From: JAKLIH01 sp964618955
GTDB lineage: Bacteria; Patescibacteriota; Minisyncoccia; UBA6257; JAKLIH01
DNA: 64,000 nucleotides
Reading direction: 5' to 3'
NCBI GenBank assembly: GCA_964618955.1
Contig: CAZUBO010000003.1
Coordinates: forward strand, 1-64,000
Shown: piece by piece, positions 51,449 to 61,678 of the stretch
How positions within the stretch are numbered: position 1 is the stretch's first letter
Layout: each line of letters opens with the position of its first letter
The notes under the pieces: model-generated
What the model was told of the DNA's origin: nothing
Database searches by the model: none
The model's input: only the letters and a program-made list of their open reading frames with translations
Position numbers and translations under genes: made by a program

Positions 51449-53059
51449 ATGTCAAATTTATTTAAAAAATTGTATTCAAAATTACCAAAAAAATTACAAA
51501 GATTATTTAAAAATAAAAGATTTTTAATTTCTTTTTCCGTAATTGTAATTTTGGTTTTGTTAATTCTCTCTAGTTCCAACAAGAATAAAAAGCAACCAGA
51601 AGTATTTACTGTTGTAAAGGGAACAGTAATTCAAGAAGTTAGTTTGACGGGTAGTGTCAAACCTACTCAGAATATTGATTATGCCTTTGATCGCTCTGGT
51701 CGTATTTCTAAGATCTATGTAAAGACTGGCGATATCGTTGAGACTAATACCTCTTTAATATCATTAGACAATGCTGATACTTATGCTCAATATCAGCAAG
51801 CTTTGGCAGCTTTACGTATTCAGCAAATTAAATTAGATAATTATCGTAAGGGAACTAGAATCGAAGATCTTCAAATTGCTCAAAATCAATTTGATGATGC
51901 TGATCAAAAGTTAGCTATAGCTTATAAAAATATGTATAGCTATTTGTTCAGTCACTATAATTTAATTGAAAAATTAGTTGTTACTGATATGAACTCTATC
52001 TTTAACTATATGGGTGCTTGAAATGTTCAAACCCCAATCTATAATTCAACTTTTAAAACCTGTCATAATGTTAATTTTAATTCTCCTTTAATTTTACGCA
52101 AGAATTTTGAAAATTCTTTGAATACTTGAAAGGCTGAATTAAATTCAATTTCTAGCTTAGATCGTTCTGCTATATATGGCGAAAGTTTGAAAGTAAAAGT
52201 CTATTTAGATGAAGCTTATGATTTAATCGCTAGTATCAATAATATTATTGACCCTAATTGTAATCTTCAATCTGGAACCGACCGAACTACTATCGAAACT
52301 CATAAGACTAATGCGCTAGCTATTCAAACTTCTATTGAGACAGTTCGCAATACTTTTTTGCAGAACAAAAGTTCTTTAGATACTTTGACTTTAGCATATA
52401 ATTCAGCCAAACAGAATCTAGATATTAAGAAAAATCCATATACTATTGATGATATCATGACCCAAGAGGCAATTGTTGCTCAATCCCAAGCTAGTGCTGA
52501 TAGTGCTTTAGCTAACTATAATAAGACTATCTTAAAAGCTCCTTTTGCTGGCAAGATTACTAAGATTATTCCTGGATTAGGCGATATTATTAGCCCTAAT
52601 TCACCAGTAATTTCTTTAATTGGAGATGATACTTATCAGATTGAAGTAAATATCTCTGAGGCTGATATTGCTAAAATTAAAGTTGGCAATACTGCCAAAG
52701 TCAATTTGGATGCTTATTCAAGTGATATTATCTTCCCAGCTTCAATTGTTCAAGTTGATTTATCGGCTAGTATAATTGATGGTGTTGCTAATTACCATTC
52801 AATTGTAAAATTCAACAACAAAGATCCTCGTATTATGCCAGGTATGACTGCTAATATCGATGTTTTGGCTTTGAAAAAAGACAATGTCATTTTAGTTCCT
52901 AGTAGAGCCGTTACCACTAAAGACGGCAAGAAGTTCATCAAAGTTGTAAAAGGCAAAGAAAATGTTTTGACAAATGTCATAACTGGTATTCGTGGTTCCA
53001 ATGGTAATACCGAAATTTTGTCAGGCGTTAAAGTTGGCGACAAAATAGTTTCTCAATAA
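51449..53059 (+). CDS. HlyD/MacA-type membrane fusion protein, second copy
   Basis: 536 aa. Membrane segment FLISFSVIVILVLLILS, lipoyl half EVSLTGSVKPTQNIDYAF, long helical hairpin, second half ILKAPFAGKITKIIPGLGDI and a barrel VNLDAYSSDIIFPASIVQVD. Two TGAs (YMGA-W-NVQ, LNT-W-KAEL) are Trp. Same role and layout as the protein at 32928. Confidence 0.87.
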
Positions 53060-53074
53060 TTCTAAATTTGCACT

Positions 53075-53797
53075 ATGTCATTAATTACAATCAAAAATTT
53101 AACCAAAATCTATTCCAGTGAAGGTATTGATACCAATGCCTTAAACGGTGTTAATCTTAATATCTCTGAGGGGGAGTTTGTAGCTATCATGGGGCCTTCT
53201 GGATCTGGTAAGTCTACCTTGTTACAAATCCTTGGCTGTTTAGAGCGTATTACAACTGGTCAATATTTTTTTGAAGACAAAGAATTAAATACCTATACTG
53301 ATGATGAATTGGCTAATATTCGTAATCGTAAGATGGGGTTTGTTTTTCAATCTTTTAATTTATTACCTCGTTTAACAGTTTTTGAAAATGTTAAGTTACC
53401 CCTAATCTATACTGAAGAGATGAAAGAAGTTGAAAAATGCAATCGCGCTAAGAAATTGATCTCTCTAGTTGGTTTAGAAGAAAGAAGTAATTACAAATCT
53501 ACCAAATTATCTGGTGGTCAAAAACAAAGAGTCGCTATTGCTAGAGCTCTAATTAATGAACCTAAAGTTATCTTTGCCGATGAACCTACTGGTAGTTTGG
53601 ATTCAAAATCTGGTGAGACTGTATTACGTTTTTTACAAGATTTAAATGATTCCGGGAAGACTATCATTCTTGTTACTCACGAATCCGAAGTAGCTGAGTC
53701 AGCCAAAAGAATCATTCATATCAAAGATGGTCTTATCGATAAGGATGAGCTTGTGCTTAATCGTCGTATTATTGCTTCTCAAGGTTTTAATAAATAA
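53075..53797 (+). CDS. MacB-type ABC transporter ATPase, second copy
   Basis: 240 aa. Walker A GPSGSGKST, FVFQSFNLLPR, signature LSGGQKQRVAIARAL, Walker B VIFADEPTGSLD, H-loop VTHE. Similar to the ATPase at 34607 over its length. Confidence 0.93.
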   Translation: MSLITIKNLTKIYSSEGIDTNALNGVNLNISEGEFVAIMGPSGSGKSTLLQILGCLERITTGQYFFEDKELNTYTDDELANIRNRKMGFVFQSFNLLPRLTVFENVKLPLIYTEEMKEVEKCNRAKKLISLVGLEERSNYKSTKLSGGQKQRVAIARALINEPKVIFADEPTGSLDSKSGETVLRFLQDLNDSGKTIILVTHESEVAESAKRIIHIKDGLIDKDELVLNRRIIASQGFNK

Positions 53798-53806
53798 TTT
53801 TTTAAT

Positions 53807-55045
53807 ATGAATATCAAAGATAATATTAAAATGGCCTATAAAGATATTATAGCGTATAAATCTCGTTCAGTTCTAACTGTACTAGGTATTGCTATTGGTA
53901 TTACTGCCATTATCTTAGTTATGGCTATTGGTAATAGCGCTAAGAAGTCCATAACTAGCCAAATTCAAAGTTTAGGACCAACTAATGTATATATTATTCC
54001 TGGTAAGATGTCCGAGATGATGCAGGGTGGTGGTTCTGGCCAAGATAGTTTAAAAGACAAAGATTTAGATGATTTGAAAAAGAAATCTAATGTTCCGAAT
54101 CTAGTAAATGTTGTTCCGATCATTTCTAATATGGGGAATGCCAGCTTTGAATCAGAAGATTATCGTGTTACCATAATCGGCAGTGGTCCGGAAGCTTTTG
54201 ATCTAATGAAATTAAAAATTATTGAAGGTTCGATATTTATGCAAGAAGATGTCGATAGCATGTCTTCTGTTGCTGTTATTGGTTTTAAAGTCAAAGATAA
54301 GCTTTTTGGGTCCGACGATGCTATTGGCAAAAAGATTAAATTAAAAGAAAAATATTTTAGAGTTATTGGTGTTACTGAGGCTAAAGGTCAGGGAATGGGT
54401 GGTGTAAATTATGATAATACTGTTACCGTACCCTATACTACATTACAAAGAAAAATTCTTGGTATTAAATATTTTCAAGAATTAATTGTTAAGATTGATA
54501 CTGAAGCTAATATTAAAACTGCTATTTCTGATATGGAATTAGTTCTTAGGAATAATCATAACATTAATGATCCTTCCAAAGATGACTTTTCAATTCAAAC
54601 TCAAGAAGACGTTGTAAAATCAGTTAATAGCATTTTAGGGGTTTTAACTATCTTACTTTCGTCAGTAGCAGCTATCTCTTTAGTCGTTGGTGGTGTCGGG
54701 GTTATGAATATGATGTTGACTTCCGTTACTGAAAGAACCCGAGAAATTGGTCTTCGTAAAGCTCTGGGGGCTACGAATAAACATATTCTTTATCAATTCT
54801 TAACTGAGGCAATTCTCTTAACTTTTGGTGGTGGGCTTTTTGGAATCTTCTTTGGTTTTGTTCTAAGTTTGGGATTAATTACAGCATTTAATATATCTGG
54901 AACTTTTGATTTTGTTTTTTCTTTTCCTTTTTCCGGAGCTTTTATGGGGGTGTTGGTTTCTAGTATTGTTGGTTTTACTTTCGGTATTTACCCAGCTTAC
55001 CAAGCTTCTAAGAAAAGCCCAATGGATGCTCTGCGATATGAATAG
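53807..55045 (+). CDS. MacB-type ABC transporter permease, second copy
   Basis: 412 aa. First membrane segment VLGIAIGITAIILVMAIG, extracytoplasmic domain with SNVPNLVNVVPIISNMG, FtsX domain with ISLVVGGVGVMNMMLTSV and ERTREIGLRKALGATNK. No internal TGA, so this copy reads whole in either code. Ends FGIYPAYQASKKSPMDALR. Confidence 0.93.
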   Translation: MNIKDNIKMAYKDIIAYKSRSVLTVLGIAIGITAIILVMAIGNSAKKSITSQIQSLGPTNVYIIPGKMSEMMQGGGSGQDSLKDKDLDDLKKKSNVPNLVNVVPIISNMGNASFESEDYRVTIIGSGPEAFDLMKLKIIEGSIFMQEDVDSMSSVAVIGFKVKDKLFGSDDAIGKKIKLKEKYFRVIGVTEAKGQGMGGVNYDNTVTVPYTTLQRKILGIKYFQELIVKIDTEANIKTAISDMELVLRNNHNINDPSKDDFSIQTQEDVVKSVNSILGVLTILLSSVAAISLVVGGVGVMNMMLTSVTERTREIGLRKALGATNKHILYQFLTEAILLTFGGGLFGIFFGFVLSLGLITAFNISGTFDFVFSFPFSGAFMGVLVSSIVGFTFGIYPAYQASKKSPMDALRYE

Positions 55046-55061
55046 TTCTAAATTTAATTTA

Positions 55062-55106
55062 AAACAATCGAAATGGTTTTTTACCGATTTCGGTTGTTTT
55101 TTTATT
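55062..55106 (+). terminator. Intrinsic terminator of the second exporter operon
   Basis: AACAATCGAAATGG and CCGATTTCGGTTGTT pair, followed by TTTTT. Confidence 0.85.
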
Positions 55107-55152
55107 TAAAAAGTGATATATTTTTAATATATTTAAAAGTTAAAAACAAATT

Positions 55153-55797
55153 ATGAAAAATAAAATATATATCTATTTCTCTTTAGCCTTAATTATTCTA
55201 AGCTTTTGCTTGGGAAGTATAGCTTATCCACTTTTGCCTTCTAGAATAGCTTCTCATTGAAACTATTTAGGTCAAGTCGATGGTTATTCTTCAAAGTTTT
55301 GGGGTATATTTCTATTACCAATAGTAATGCTTATTGCTTTTGTTTTTATGAAATTTTTTCAAAAACTAGATCCTAAATCAGAAAATATTAAAAAATTTGA
55401 AACAAGCTATAACAGTTTTCTTTTTGTTTTCAATATTTTCTTTTTTGTTATCTTTTCGTTTACTTTACTTTGAAGTTTAGGTATTTATTTGTATATCAAT
55501 AAATTAATGGCTTTGTTGTTAGCCTTTTTGTTTTATTTCGTTGGCAATCTTCTCAAAGTTACCCAACAAAACTATTTTATTGGTATTCGCACTCCTTGAA
55601 CTCTTCATAGCGAAATTGTTTGAAACAAAACTAATGCTTTAGGTGGTAAGCTTTTTCAAGTTGTAGCGGGTTTAAGTTTGATTGGTTTGCTTTATCCTAA
55701 TTATTGATTAGCTTTAGTTTTCATTCCTTTGTTTTTTGTTATATTCTATATCTACATTTATTCTTATCTTGAATTTAAAAAACTTCAAAATCATTAA
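55153..55797 (+). CDS. SdpI/YhfL-type membrane protein (DUF1648)
   Basis: 214 aa, about six membrane segments. YPLLPSRIASH-W-NYLGQ is the DUF1648 start; FIGIRTP-W-TLHSEIV-W-NK with NALGGKLF is the SdpI signature. The Trp residues are TGA-coded. SdpI in Bacillus gives immunity to the SdpC toxin; no SdpC-like gene is adjacent here, though exporters are. Confidence 0.88.
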
Positions 55798-55826
55798 TAT
55801 CATTAATAATTTTTTAAAAAAATTTT

Positions 55827-56504
55827 ATGAAAAACAAAAAAATATATTTTCTTTCTTTGCTAGTCCTAATTATCATTGGTATTGTTCTAGCCCTTCGTTT
55901 TTCAACTAATGAAGACACTTGGCTTTGTAAGAATGGTATTTGGGAAAAACATGGTAATCCTTCAGCTCCAAAACCAACTACTGGTTGTGATAATCAAACT
56001 AATGTTAATCAAGAAGAAAATCTAATTGTTAAAGACAATGATGGTAAAGTTGTTACTGATGATTTTGAAATCAATTTACCTTATGGTTGATACAAATTAG
56101 ACAATCCTATTCCGGGAGTAACTTTAATGGTTGTTAATGGTAGTGAACAACCTCAAGATACAATTACTAAAAAAATTAATTTTCATTCATATTTTGCCAT
56201 AACTTACGATACTACCTCCAAAACTTTAAATGACTTTTTACCAGAATACGAAAACAAAATTAAAAGTACTATTCCTAATGCTAAGATTGAAAATATTAAT
56301 GATGTTACTATTAATGGCTATCAAGCCAAAGCTTTCGAAATATTAACTTCTCAACAAAATGTTAACATGCGTGTCTTTGTTGCTATCATAAAAGGCAATA
56401 ACAATGATATTTGAGTTTTTACTCTGAATACCACTGAACAACTTTGAGCTAATTACCAAACTTTCATTCCTGACATTCTAAATACCTTCAAAATCAAAAA
56501 ATAA
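55827..56504 (+). CDS. Membrane-anchored PsbP/DUF1795-like protein
   Basis: 225 aa. Membrane segment at residues 5-22, then EDTWLCKNGIWEKHGNPSAP, a Cys-Trp-HGNP motif often seen in Parcubacteria surface proteins, and a C-terminal alpha/beta domain (FEINLPYG-W-YKLDNP, INDVTINGYQAKAFEI) resembling PsbP-like folds. It mixes TGG (DTWLC, GIWEK) and TGA (PYG-W, DI-W-VF, L-W-AN) Trp codons. Follows the SdpI gene, probably co-transcribed. Confidence 0.72.
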
Positions 56505-56508
56505 CCCA

Positions 56509-56540
56509 AACAGCTAGCAGATATGATTGCTAGCTGTTTT
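56509..56540 (+). terminator. Intrinsic terminator
   Basis: AACAGCTAGCA-GATATGAT-TGCTAGCTGTTTT. Confidence 0.88.
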
Positions 56541-56604
56541 CTTGATTTTAAAGTTAATATGTGATAGATTTGTATTAGTAATTCAAATTTAAAGGAGGAA
56601 TATA

Positions 56605-56787
56605 ATGATTACACTGGGTGATGTTTTGTGCTTTGCTTTTGTCTTGATAGACGAACTATTATACGATATAGCCAACGTAGTTATTGTTGCCGTGATGCTA
56701 TTATTATCTCCGATCATAATAGCAATTGTTATTCCTTTCGCTATACTGTGCCTAATGGACACAAGCAAAACTGCCGATCATTATTGA
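56605..56787 (+). CDS. Small hydrophobic protein, SD-led; first TGA taken as stop
   Basis: 60 aa, two membrane segments (GDVLCFAFVLIDELLYDI; VAVMLLLSPIIIAIVIPFAI). AAAGGAGG precedes ATG by 8 bases, and TTGATT-17-TAGATT gives it a promoter. The first TGA (56785-56787) is in the loop of the terminator; reading it as Trp adds WRQF and uses a TAA beyond the terminator's T run. No Trp otherwise. Family unknown. Confidence 0.65.
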   Translation: MITLGDVLCFAFVLIDELLYDIANVVIVAVMLLLSPIIIAIVIPFAILCLMDTSKTADHY

Positions 56788-56797
56788 CGGCAGTTTT
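56767..56797 (+). terminator. Terminator overlapping the 3' end of the small gene
   Basis: AAAACTGCCG and CGGCAGTTTT pair, with the TGA in the loop. Confidence 0.8.
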
Positions 56798-56869
56798 AAA
56801 TTGTTTTGTATTTTTCCAACCCTTGATTTTTAAAGTTTTTTTTGGTAGTATATCTAAGTAAAAATATAT

Positions 56870-56941
56870 TCCGCGGTAGTTGAGTGGTACAACGCCTCCC
56901 TGTTAAGGAGGATTTCGTAGGTCCGAGTCCTACCCGCGGAG
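56870..56941 (+). tRNA. tRNA-Asn (anticodon GTT)
   Basis: Acceptor TCCGCGG/CCGCGGA, D arm GTTG/CAAC, anticodon stem CCTCC/GGAGG around CTGTTAA (GTT), T arm GTAGG-TCCGAGT-CCTAC. No encoded CCA. Confidence 0.93.
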
Positions 56942-56975
56942 CTAGCACACATTTTAAATTCAAGGAGGTCCTATA

Positions 56976-57077
56976 ATGGGCGGACAAGTTAAAGGAGAGA
57001 GAGAAAAGAAAAAGAAAAAAACCAACGGGAAAGGACAAAAAGTTTGGGTAAACCAACATCCGAAAAAGAAGCGCTAA
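56976..57077 (+). CDS. 33-aa very basic protein, SD-led, behind tRNA-Asn
   Basis: AAGGAGG lies 8 bases before the ATG. Product starts MGGQVKGEREKKKKKTNGKG and ends QHPKKKR, with nearly half Lys/Arg, Trp as TGG (KVWVNQ) and TAA stop. It has no own promoter visible and is probably co-transcribed with tRNA-Asn; a terminator follows. Composition suggests an RNA- or ribosome-associated peptide; this is inferred only. Confidence 0.65.
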   Translation: MGGQVKGEREKKKKKTNGKGQKVWVNQHPKKKR

Positions 57078-57080
57078 CAC

Positions 57081-57110
57081 AAGCTAGGAGCTAAAGCCCT
57101 CCTGGCTTTA
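57081..57110 (+). terminator. Terminator after the basic small gene
   Basis: AAGCTAGGAG and CTCCTGGCTT form a 10-bp stem (one G-T pair) with scattered T after it. Confidence 0.6.
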
Positions 57111-57131
57111 CTCGTTTCTATATATTTTTGT

Positions 57132-57161
57132 TTGCAAAATTCTTATAAAATATGATATAAT
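57132..57161 (+). promoter_or_regulatory. Promoter of the SDR/SRPBCC operon
   Basis: TTGCAA, 18 nt, TATAAT. A nearly identical promoter (TTGCAA...ATGATATAATA) precedes the gene at 58419. Confidence 0.6.
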
Positions 57162-57190
57162 AAAGATAATAAATACTTTAATTAATTATT

Positions 57191-57847
57191 ATGAAAACAG
57201 CTATTATTACCGGAGCAAGTGATGGACTTGGGCTAAAAATTTCTGAAAAACTTTTAAAAAATGGTTGGAAAATTATTGGATTATCAAGAACTAAACCTAA
57301 TCTTGATATTGAGTATATCAAAACAGACTTAACCAAAGAAAGTGATATTAATAATGCTATTAATAAGATAAAAGAAAGATATTCATTGTTTGATTGTTTG
57401 ATTAACTGCGCTGGTATTATGAGTGTTCAAAAAATGAAAGATCTGGATTATTCTGAGATTGATAACTTATTTAAGATAAATGTTTTAACACCAATCAAAC
57501 TTACTTCTGGTTTGATAGAAAATATTAAAGCGAATGAATCTGATATTGTTAACGTTGGTTCAACAGTTGGTTTTAAGGCATATAAAGACCAGTGCGCCTA
57601 TGGCTCATCAAAATGGGCTCTTCGCGGGGTAACTGAAAATTTACAACTTGAATTAAAGGGAACTAAATGTCGTGTAATTGGCTTTAACCCAGGTGGTTTC
57701 AAATCTAGAATTTTTGAAAAAGCTACTGGGATAAAACCAAATTTAGATGCCTATATGGATCCTGAACATTTAGCTAATCTTTTAGTCTATCTACTCGAAA
57801 TGCCAAAAACTTTAGAAGTTTCTCAAATAATAATAAATAGAAAATAA
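57191..57847 (+). CDS. Short-chain dehydrogenase/reductase
   Basis: 218 aa. Cofactor site TGASDGLGLKIS (TGxxxGxG), NCAGIM (NAG variant), catalytic Ser in VNVGSTVGF and YGSSK (YxxxK). Rossmann-fold oxidoreductase; substrate unknown. Followed 12 bp later by an SRPBCC-family gene, probably one operon. Trp is TGG only. Confidence 0.9.
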   Translation: MKTAIITGASDGLGLKISEKLLKNGWKIIGLSRTKPNLDIEYIKTDLTKESDINNAINKIKERYSLFDCLINCAGIMSVQKMKDLDYSEIDNLFKINVLTPIKLTSGLIENIKANESDIVNVGSTVGFKAYKDQCAYGSSKWALRGVTENLQLELKGTKCRVIGFNPGGFKSRIFEKATGIKPNLDAYMDPEHLANLLVYLLEMPKTLEVSQIIINRK

Positions 57848-57859
57848 TTAAAAAATTAT

Positions 57860-58306
57860 ATGAAAAATATTCATCTTAATGCCAAATGGCTTATAAAGGC
57901 TCCTCTATCAGAAGTATTTAATATAATGACTGACTTTGAGAAATGGCCTGAGTATTTTCCAAAAGTTGCTGAATCAATACAAGTCATAAAGCGCGAAGGA
58001 AATAATTTGGAAATGAATGTGACTATTAATTCGTTTGGCCAAAAGTTTCCAGCAAAAATGAAAACCCAAATCCTCCCTGGAAAGGGGTTCATTTCAGATA
58101 ATGAAAGCCCTAAATTTGGAACTTCTGGACATGAAGAATTATTACTCTCTGAACACCCAGAAGGAACCATGATTGATTATACTTATCAAGTTATTATCCA
58201 TAAACGTTGACTCCGTGTAATTGCACGACCACTAATTGGTTGGTTTTCTATGAAATACTGACAAAAAGCCGTTATAGATGAACTAAGAAAAAGACTTGAG
58301 AGATAA
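57860..58306 (+). CDS. SRPBCC / polyketide-cyclase-like (START-fold) protein
   Basis: 148 aa. Starts HLNAKWLIKAPLSEVFNIMT, then TDFEKWPEYFPKV, the usual start of the SRPBCC fold; later HKR-W-LRVIARPLIG. It binds hydrophobic ligands in known relatives, a possible substrate link to the SDR upstream. TGG and TGA Trp are both present; reading the TGA adds the last ~33 residues. Confidence 0.82.
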
Positions 58307-58418
58307 AAGACTGGGGGTACATTATGTTGTTATCGTTTAATAAGTATAAGACTTCTAATTTGCAAATTTCATATAAACTATGATATAATAGACGTAACAA
58401 AGATTTTAATTAATCAAT

Positions 58419-59588
58419 ATGAAAAATAAAAATATTTTAATAGCTTTGTTGTTAATTTTAATAACGTTTACATTTTTTATTTTATGGTTAAAAAATATCG
58501 ATAAGTCAATTACTGTAAAAAATAAAACAATAGTAACTGAAATTATTAATTCCCCTAATATAGCAATAGATTATGATAGTTTGCCCGATATTGATACAAT
58601 TGACACTAATACTGGAAAAAATATTTTTCAAGGTGTGGCGTATGAAATACGGACAGATAAGACAACTAATAGTATTGATTTGGGTATTTCTAATACACGA
58701 TCAAATATATCATATTATCTAACAGCCAAATTACAAGATATACAAATATTAAGTAACGATGGTATTTTGATAAATGCAGCGTGAGATGATCTACAGGAAG
58801 GATCAATTGCTAAAGTAATTGGTGGACAAGCAGATGCAACTGGCGGATGTTGTTCCTCTATTATAGAAAATTTTGAACAAGTTATATTACTGTCAAAACC
58901 TACATTAGGTATGGAGAAAACTTTTACTGGAACTTTTACTGGAGCTGCATCGGATGTCTACAGTTTTATTTTAGACAGTAATCAAGGTTTAAAAATTGAC
59001 AAAGGTTTTGATAATGAACCTAATTTTATTAAGGTAACTCGACCACAAAAATATTATCTGAAATTGAAAAATATGACCGAAGCTTTATTGTTACCAAATA
59101 ATTATTTTGGCCAAAATGTTCTTTATGCTGGAAAGTCAGCTATCTCAGGGATTGCTGTTTGTCCAACGGAAAATTACCCTTGTTTTATCAAATCTGACAA
59201 AATTAGTTTTTTAGCCTTAAAGAATACAAATCCTAATGATAAATTCAATGTCAAGGGAAAATTATCATATAAATTCGATGGCGATGAATCTAATATCTTA
59301 TTAAAAATTCCAAAATCCGATGGATCTTTTTCCGATTCTGAATTTTTAGATATTAATTCTTCAACAAAAATATATTTATATGATAATAATTATAAACAAA
59401 ATATTACCTTTGACGAATATAAAACAATGAAATTTCCAAACCTAGATAAACCAGCTGACAAATTAACAACAACGGTTGAAGCTAACGGAACTTTTGTTTG
59501 TCCCCCATTAACTGCTATTGCTAATGGATCTAAAAATTTTGTAAATTGTAACTATATATTAGATACATTAGTATTAAAAAATAATTAA
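58419..59588 (+). CDS. Hypothetical membrane-anchored protein
   Basis: 389 aa. N-terminal segment ILIALLLILITFTFFILWL, then extracytoplasmic beta-rich domains. GSIAKVIGGQADATGGCCSS and VCPTENYPCFIKSD hold Cys pairs. One TGA (INAA-W-DDLQ) joins two pieces. No family recognised. Own promoter similar to that of the SDR operon. Confidence 0.7.
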
Positions 59589-59742
59589 AACACAATTGTT
59601 TTTAGTTTAAATTTTAATCTTTTTATAATACAAAATTTCAAAAGTGTTTAGTAACGGGAGATAAAAAATTCAAGGATTTCTGTTGTAAAATATAACTAAA
59701 GGTGATATACTATTTATATAACAAAAAGATTAAAATATTAAT

Positions 59743-59886
59743 ATGAAAAAAACTAATTGATTGGGATTTCTAGGATTTTTAGGTTTCTTAGGGTTTCTGG
59801 GTTTTCAAAAAGGAGTTAGCCCTTGAGTATTTTTTAATTTCTTTCACTTCTTCCATTTCTTAAGATTTTTATCTAAGAAAAACTAA
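59743..59886 (+). CDS. 47-aa LGF-repeat membrane peptide
   Basis: Reading: MKKTN-W-LGFLGFLGFLGFLGF, then QKGVSP-W-VFFNFFHFFH and a basic end LRFLSKKN. Both Trp are TGA, so the standard code shows nothing here. Four and a half LGF repeats form one hydrophobic helix with Gly every third residue, followed by a Phe/His-rich stretch. The ATG is 14 nt before the next gene's leader and no SD is seen. Family unknown. Confidence 0.65.
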
Positions 59887-59900
59887 TAAAAATATTTAAT

Positions 59901-60128
59901 ATGGAAAATTCAAATAACGAAAAAGGCTGTTGCCAAGATTACAAGAAATGTCATTGTGGTAATAACAATTGTGCTTCCAATGCTATTTATGGCCTTGGCT
60001 TAATTGGCTCCTTAGTATATTTCTTACAAAATTCACATAATTTTGGTGCTATACTACTTGGTATTGGCAAAGCAATTATTTGACCAGCAATTTTAATATT
60101 CAAATTTTTGTCTTTATTAAAACTATAA
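59901..60128 (+). CDS. Small Cys-rich membrane protein
   Basis: 75 aa. Cys/His-rich N-terminus (GCCQDYKKCHCGNNNC), then two hydrophobic segments (AIYGLGLIGSLVYFLQNS; AILLGIGKAII-W-PAILIF). TGA restores the conserved-looking WPA in the second segment. The Cys/His cluster could bind metal. It follows the LGF peptide by 14 bp. Confidence 0.75.
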
Positions 60129-60151
60129 TTTTCAAGAATAGCTCTCTTTTG

Positions 60152-60182
60152 AAAACAACACCCTAACGAGTGTTGTTTTTAA
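60152..60182 (+). terminator. Intrinsic terminator
   Basis: AAAACAACAC-CCTAACGA-GTGTTGTTTTT. Confidence 0.88.
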
Positions 60183-60222
60183 TATGCGAATTAAAACAAT
60201 ATACAAAAATCATCATTATCTA

Positions 60223-60291
60223 TTGACTTTTTAACATTTGTATGATAGCATTGTATTATAATACAATGATAACATACAAACCATTGTATTA
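60223..60291 (+). promoter_or_regulatory. Promoter with overlapping palindromic operator
   Basis: TTGACT 60223-60228, 17 nt, TAGCAT 60246-60251. CATTGTATTATAATACAATG (60249-60268), a perfect 20-nt palindrome, starts inside the -10 box, and its half-site CATTGTATTA recurs at 60282-60291. Repressor control of the ATPase gene is likely. Confidence 0.7.
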
Positions 60292-60320
60292 TGATGACAT
60301 AAATGCAATAAAATCATAAA

Positions 60321-61580
60321 ATGAATCAAAAATTGCTGGATATAGTAAAAAGACAAAAGATTAGCCGAGACGATTTTTTAAGCAGACAATACGTACCCAG
60401 AACTCAACTTAAAGAAAAAGAAGAGCTTTTAAAGCCTAGTTTGATTAAAATAATAACAGGTCCTAGGCGTGCTGGCAAATCAATTTTTCTTTTCCTTTTA
60501 CTGAAGGGAACAGACTTTATGTATGCCAATTTTGATGATGAAGAGTTATTAAGAAGCATAGACAGCAAAGAAGAATTTTTAGATGCCCTTCAGCTAGTTT
60601 ATGGCCCCATAAAAACTATTTTATTAGATGAAATACAAAACCTAAGTAATTGAGATTTGTTCTTAAATAAATTACAAAGGTATGGCTATAATGTCTTTGT
60701 CACTGGTTCCAACTCTAATTTATTAAGCAGTGAGTTTGCCAGTTCTTTAACTGGTCGTTACAGAACTTTAGAAATATTACCATTTAGCTATGAAGAAAGT
60801 TTAAAAATTTTAAATATAGATCCAGATAATAATACTCAGCAAGTATTTACCGTTGAATCATTATTAAAACATGGAGGTTTCCCGGAAATATTAATTAATA
60901 AAACTGATCTAGAAACTTTCATGGATAATTTGATATTTTCCATAATTTATAAAGATATTACCAAAAGATATAAAATACGAGAGCCTAAAAAAATAGAATT
61001 ATTAATAAACTATTTAATAGCTAATACCTGTAAGAATTTAAGTCATTCGAAGATTTCTTTTGCTACTCGCATAAAAAATTATCGTACTGTTGACAAATAT
61101 TTAAATTTTGCAGAGAACAGTTATTTGTTTTTCTTTCTTTCCAGATTTAATACCAAACCTTCTTCTAGATTAGCTTCTAATAAAAAAACATATATTATAG
61201 ACAATGGTTTTTTGTCTTACAGAAATTTATTTATTTCTCCTAATTCCAGCATTTATTTAGAAAATTTAGTTTTTACCGAATTGCTCAAAAAAGGTTTTAG
61301 TTCTAATGCCAATTTGTTTTATTATAAAACTAAGACTAATAAAGAAATAGATTTTGCCGTAAAAGGCAATCAAACTGGTATAATACAATTAATTCAGGTT
61401 TGTTTTGATATCAGTAGCGAACAAACTGAAAAAAGAGAAACCCAAGCGTTAGTAGAGGCTAGTAATGAATTAAATTGTAATGATTTGATAATAATTACCA
61501 TGTATGACGAAAAAGAAAAGATGATAGGCGGTAAAAAAATAAAGTTTGTACCGTTCTGAAAATGAGCAACTAATCAATAA
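60321..61580 (+). CDS. AAA-family ATPase with DUF4143 domain, second
   Basis: 419 aa. Walker A GPRRAGKS, Walker B TILLDEIQNLSN-W-DLFL, FVTGSNSNLLS, LTGRYRTLEILPFSYEE, then DUF4143 with KTKTNKEIDFAVKGNQ near the C-terminus. Three TGAs are Trp; the first is at a position usually W in this family. Related in layout to the ATPase at 7740 but clearly diverged. Function unknown. Confidence 0.88.
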
Positions 61581-61582
61581 AT

Positions 61583-61621
61583 ACAAAAACACTATATTTT
61601 AAAATGGTGTTTTTGTATTGT
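61583..61621 (+). terminator. Intrinsic terminator
   Basis: AATACAAAAACAC and GTGTTTTTGTATT pair around an AT loop. Confidence 0.85.
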
Positions 61622-61678
61622 AAAATAAAAGCAAAGGTGATATAATATCAATATAATTAAAAATTTAAATCTATTAAC

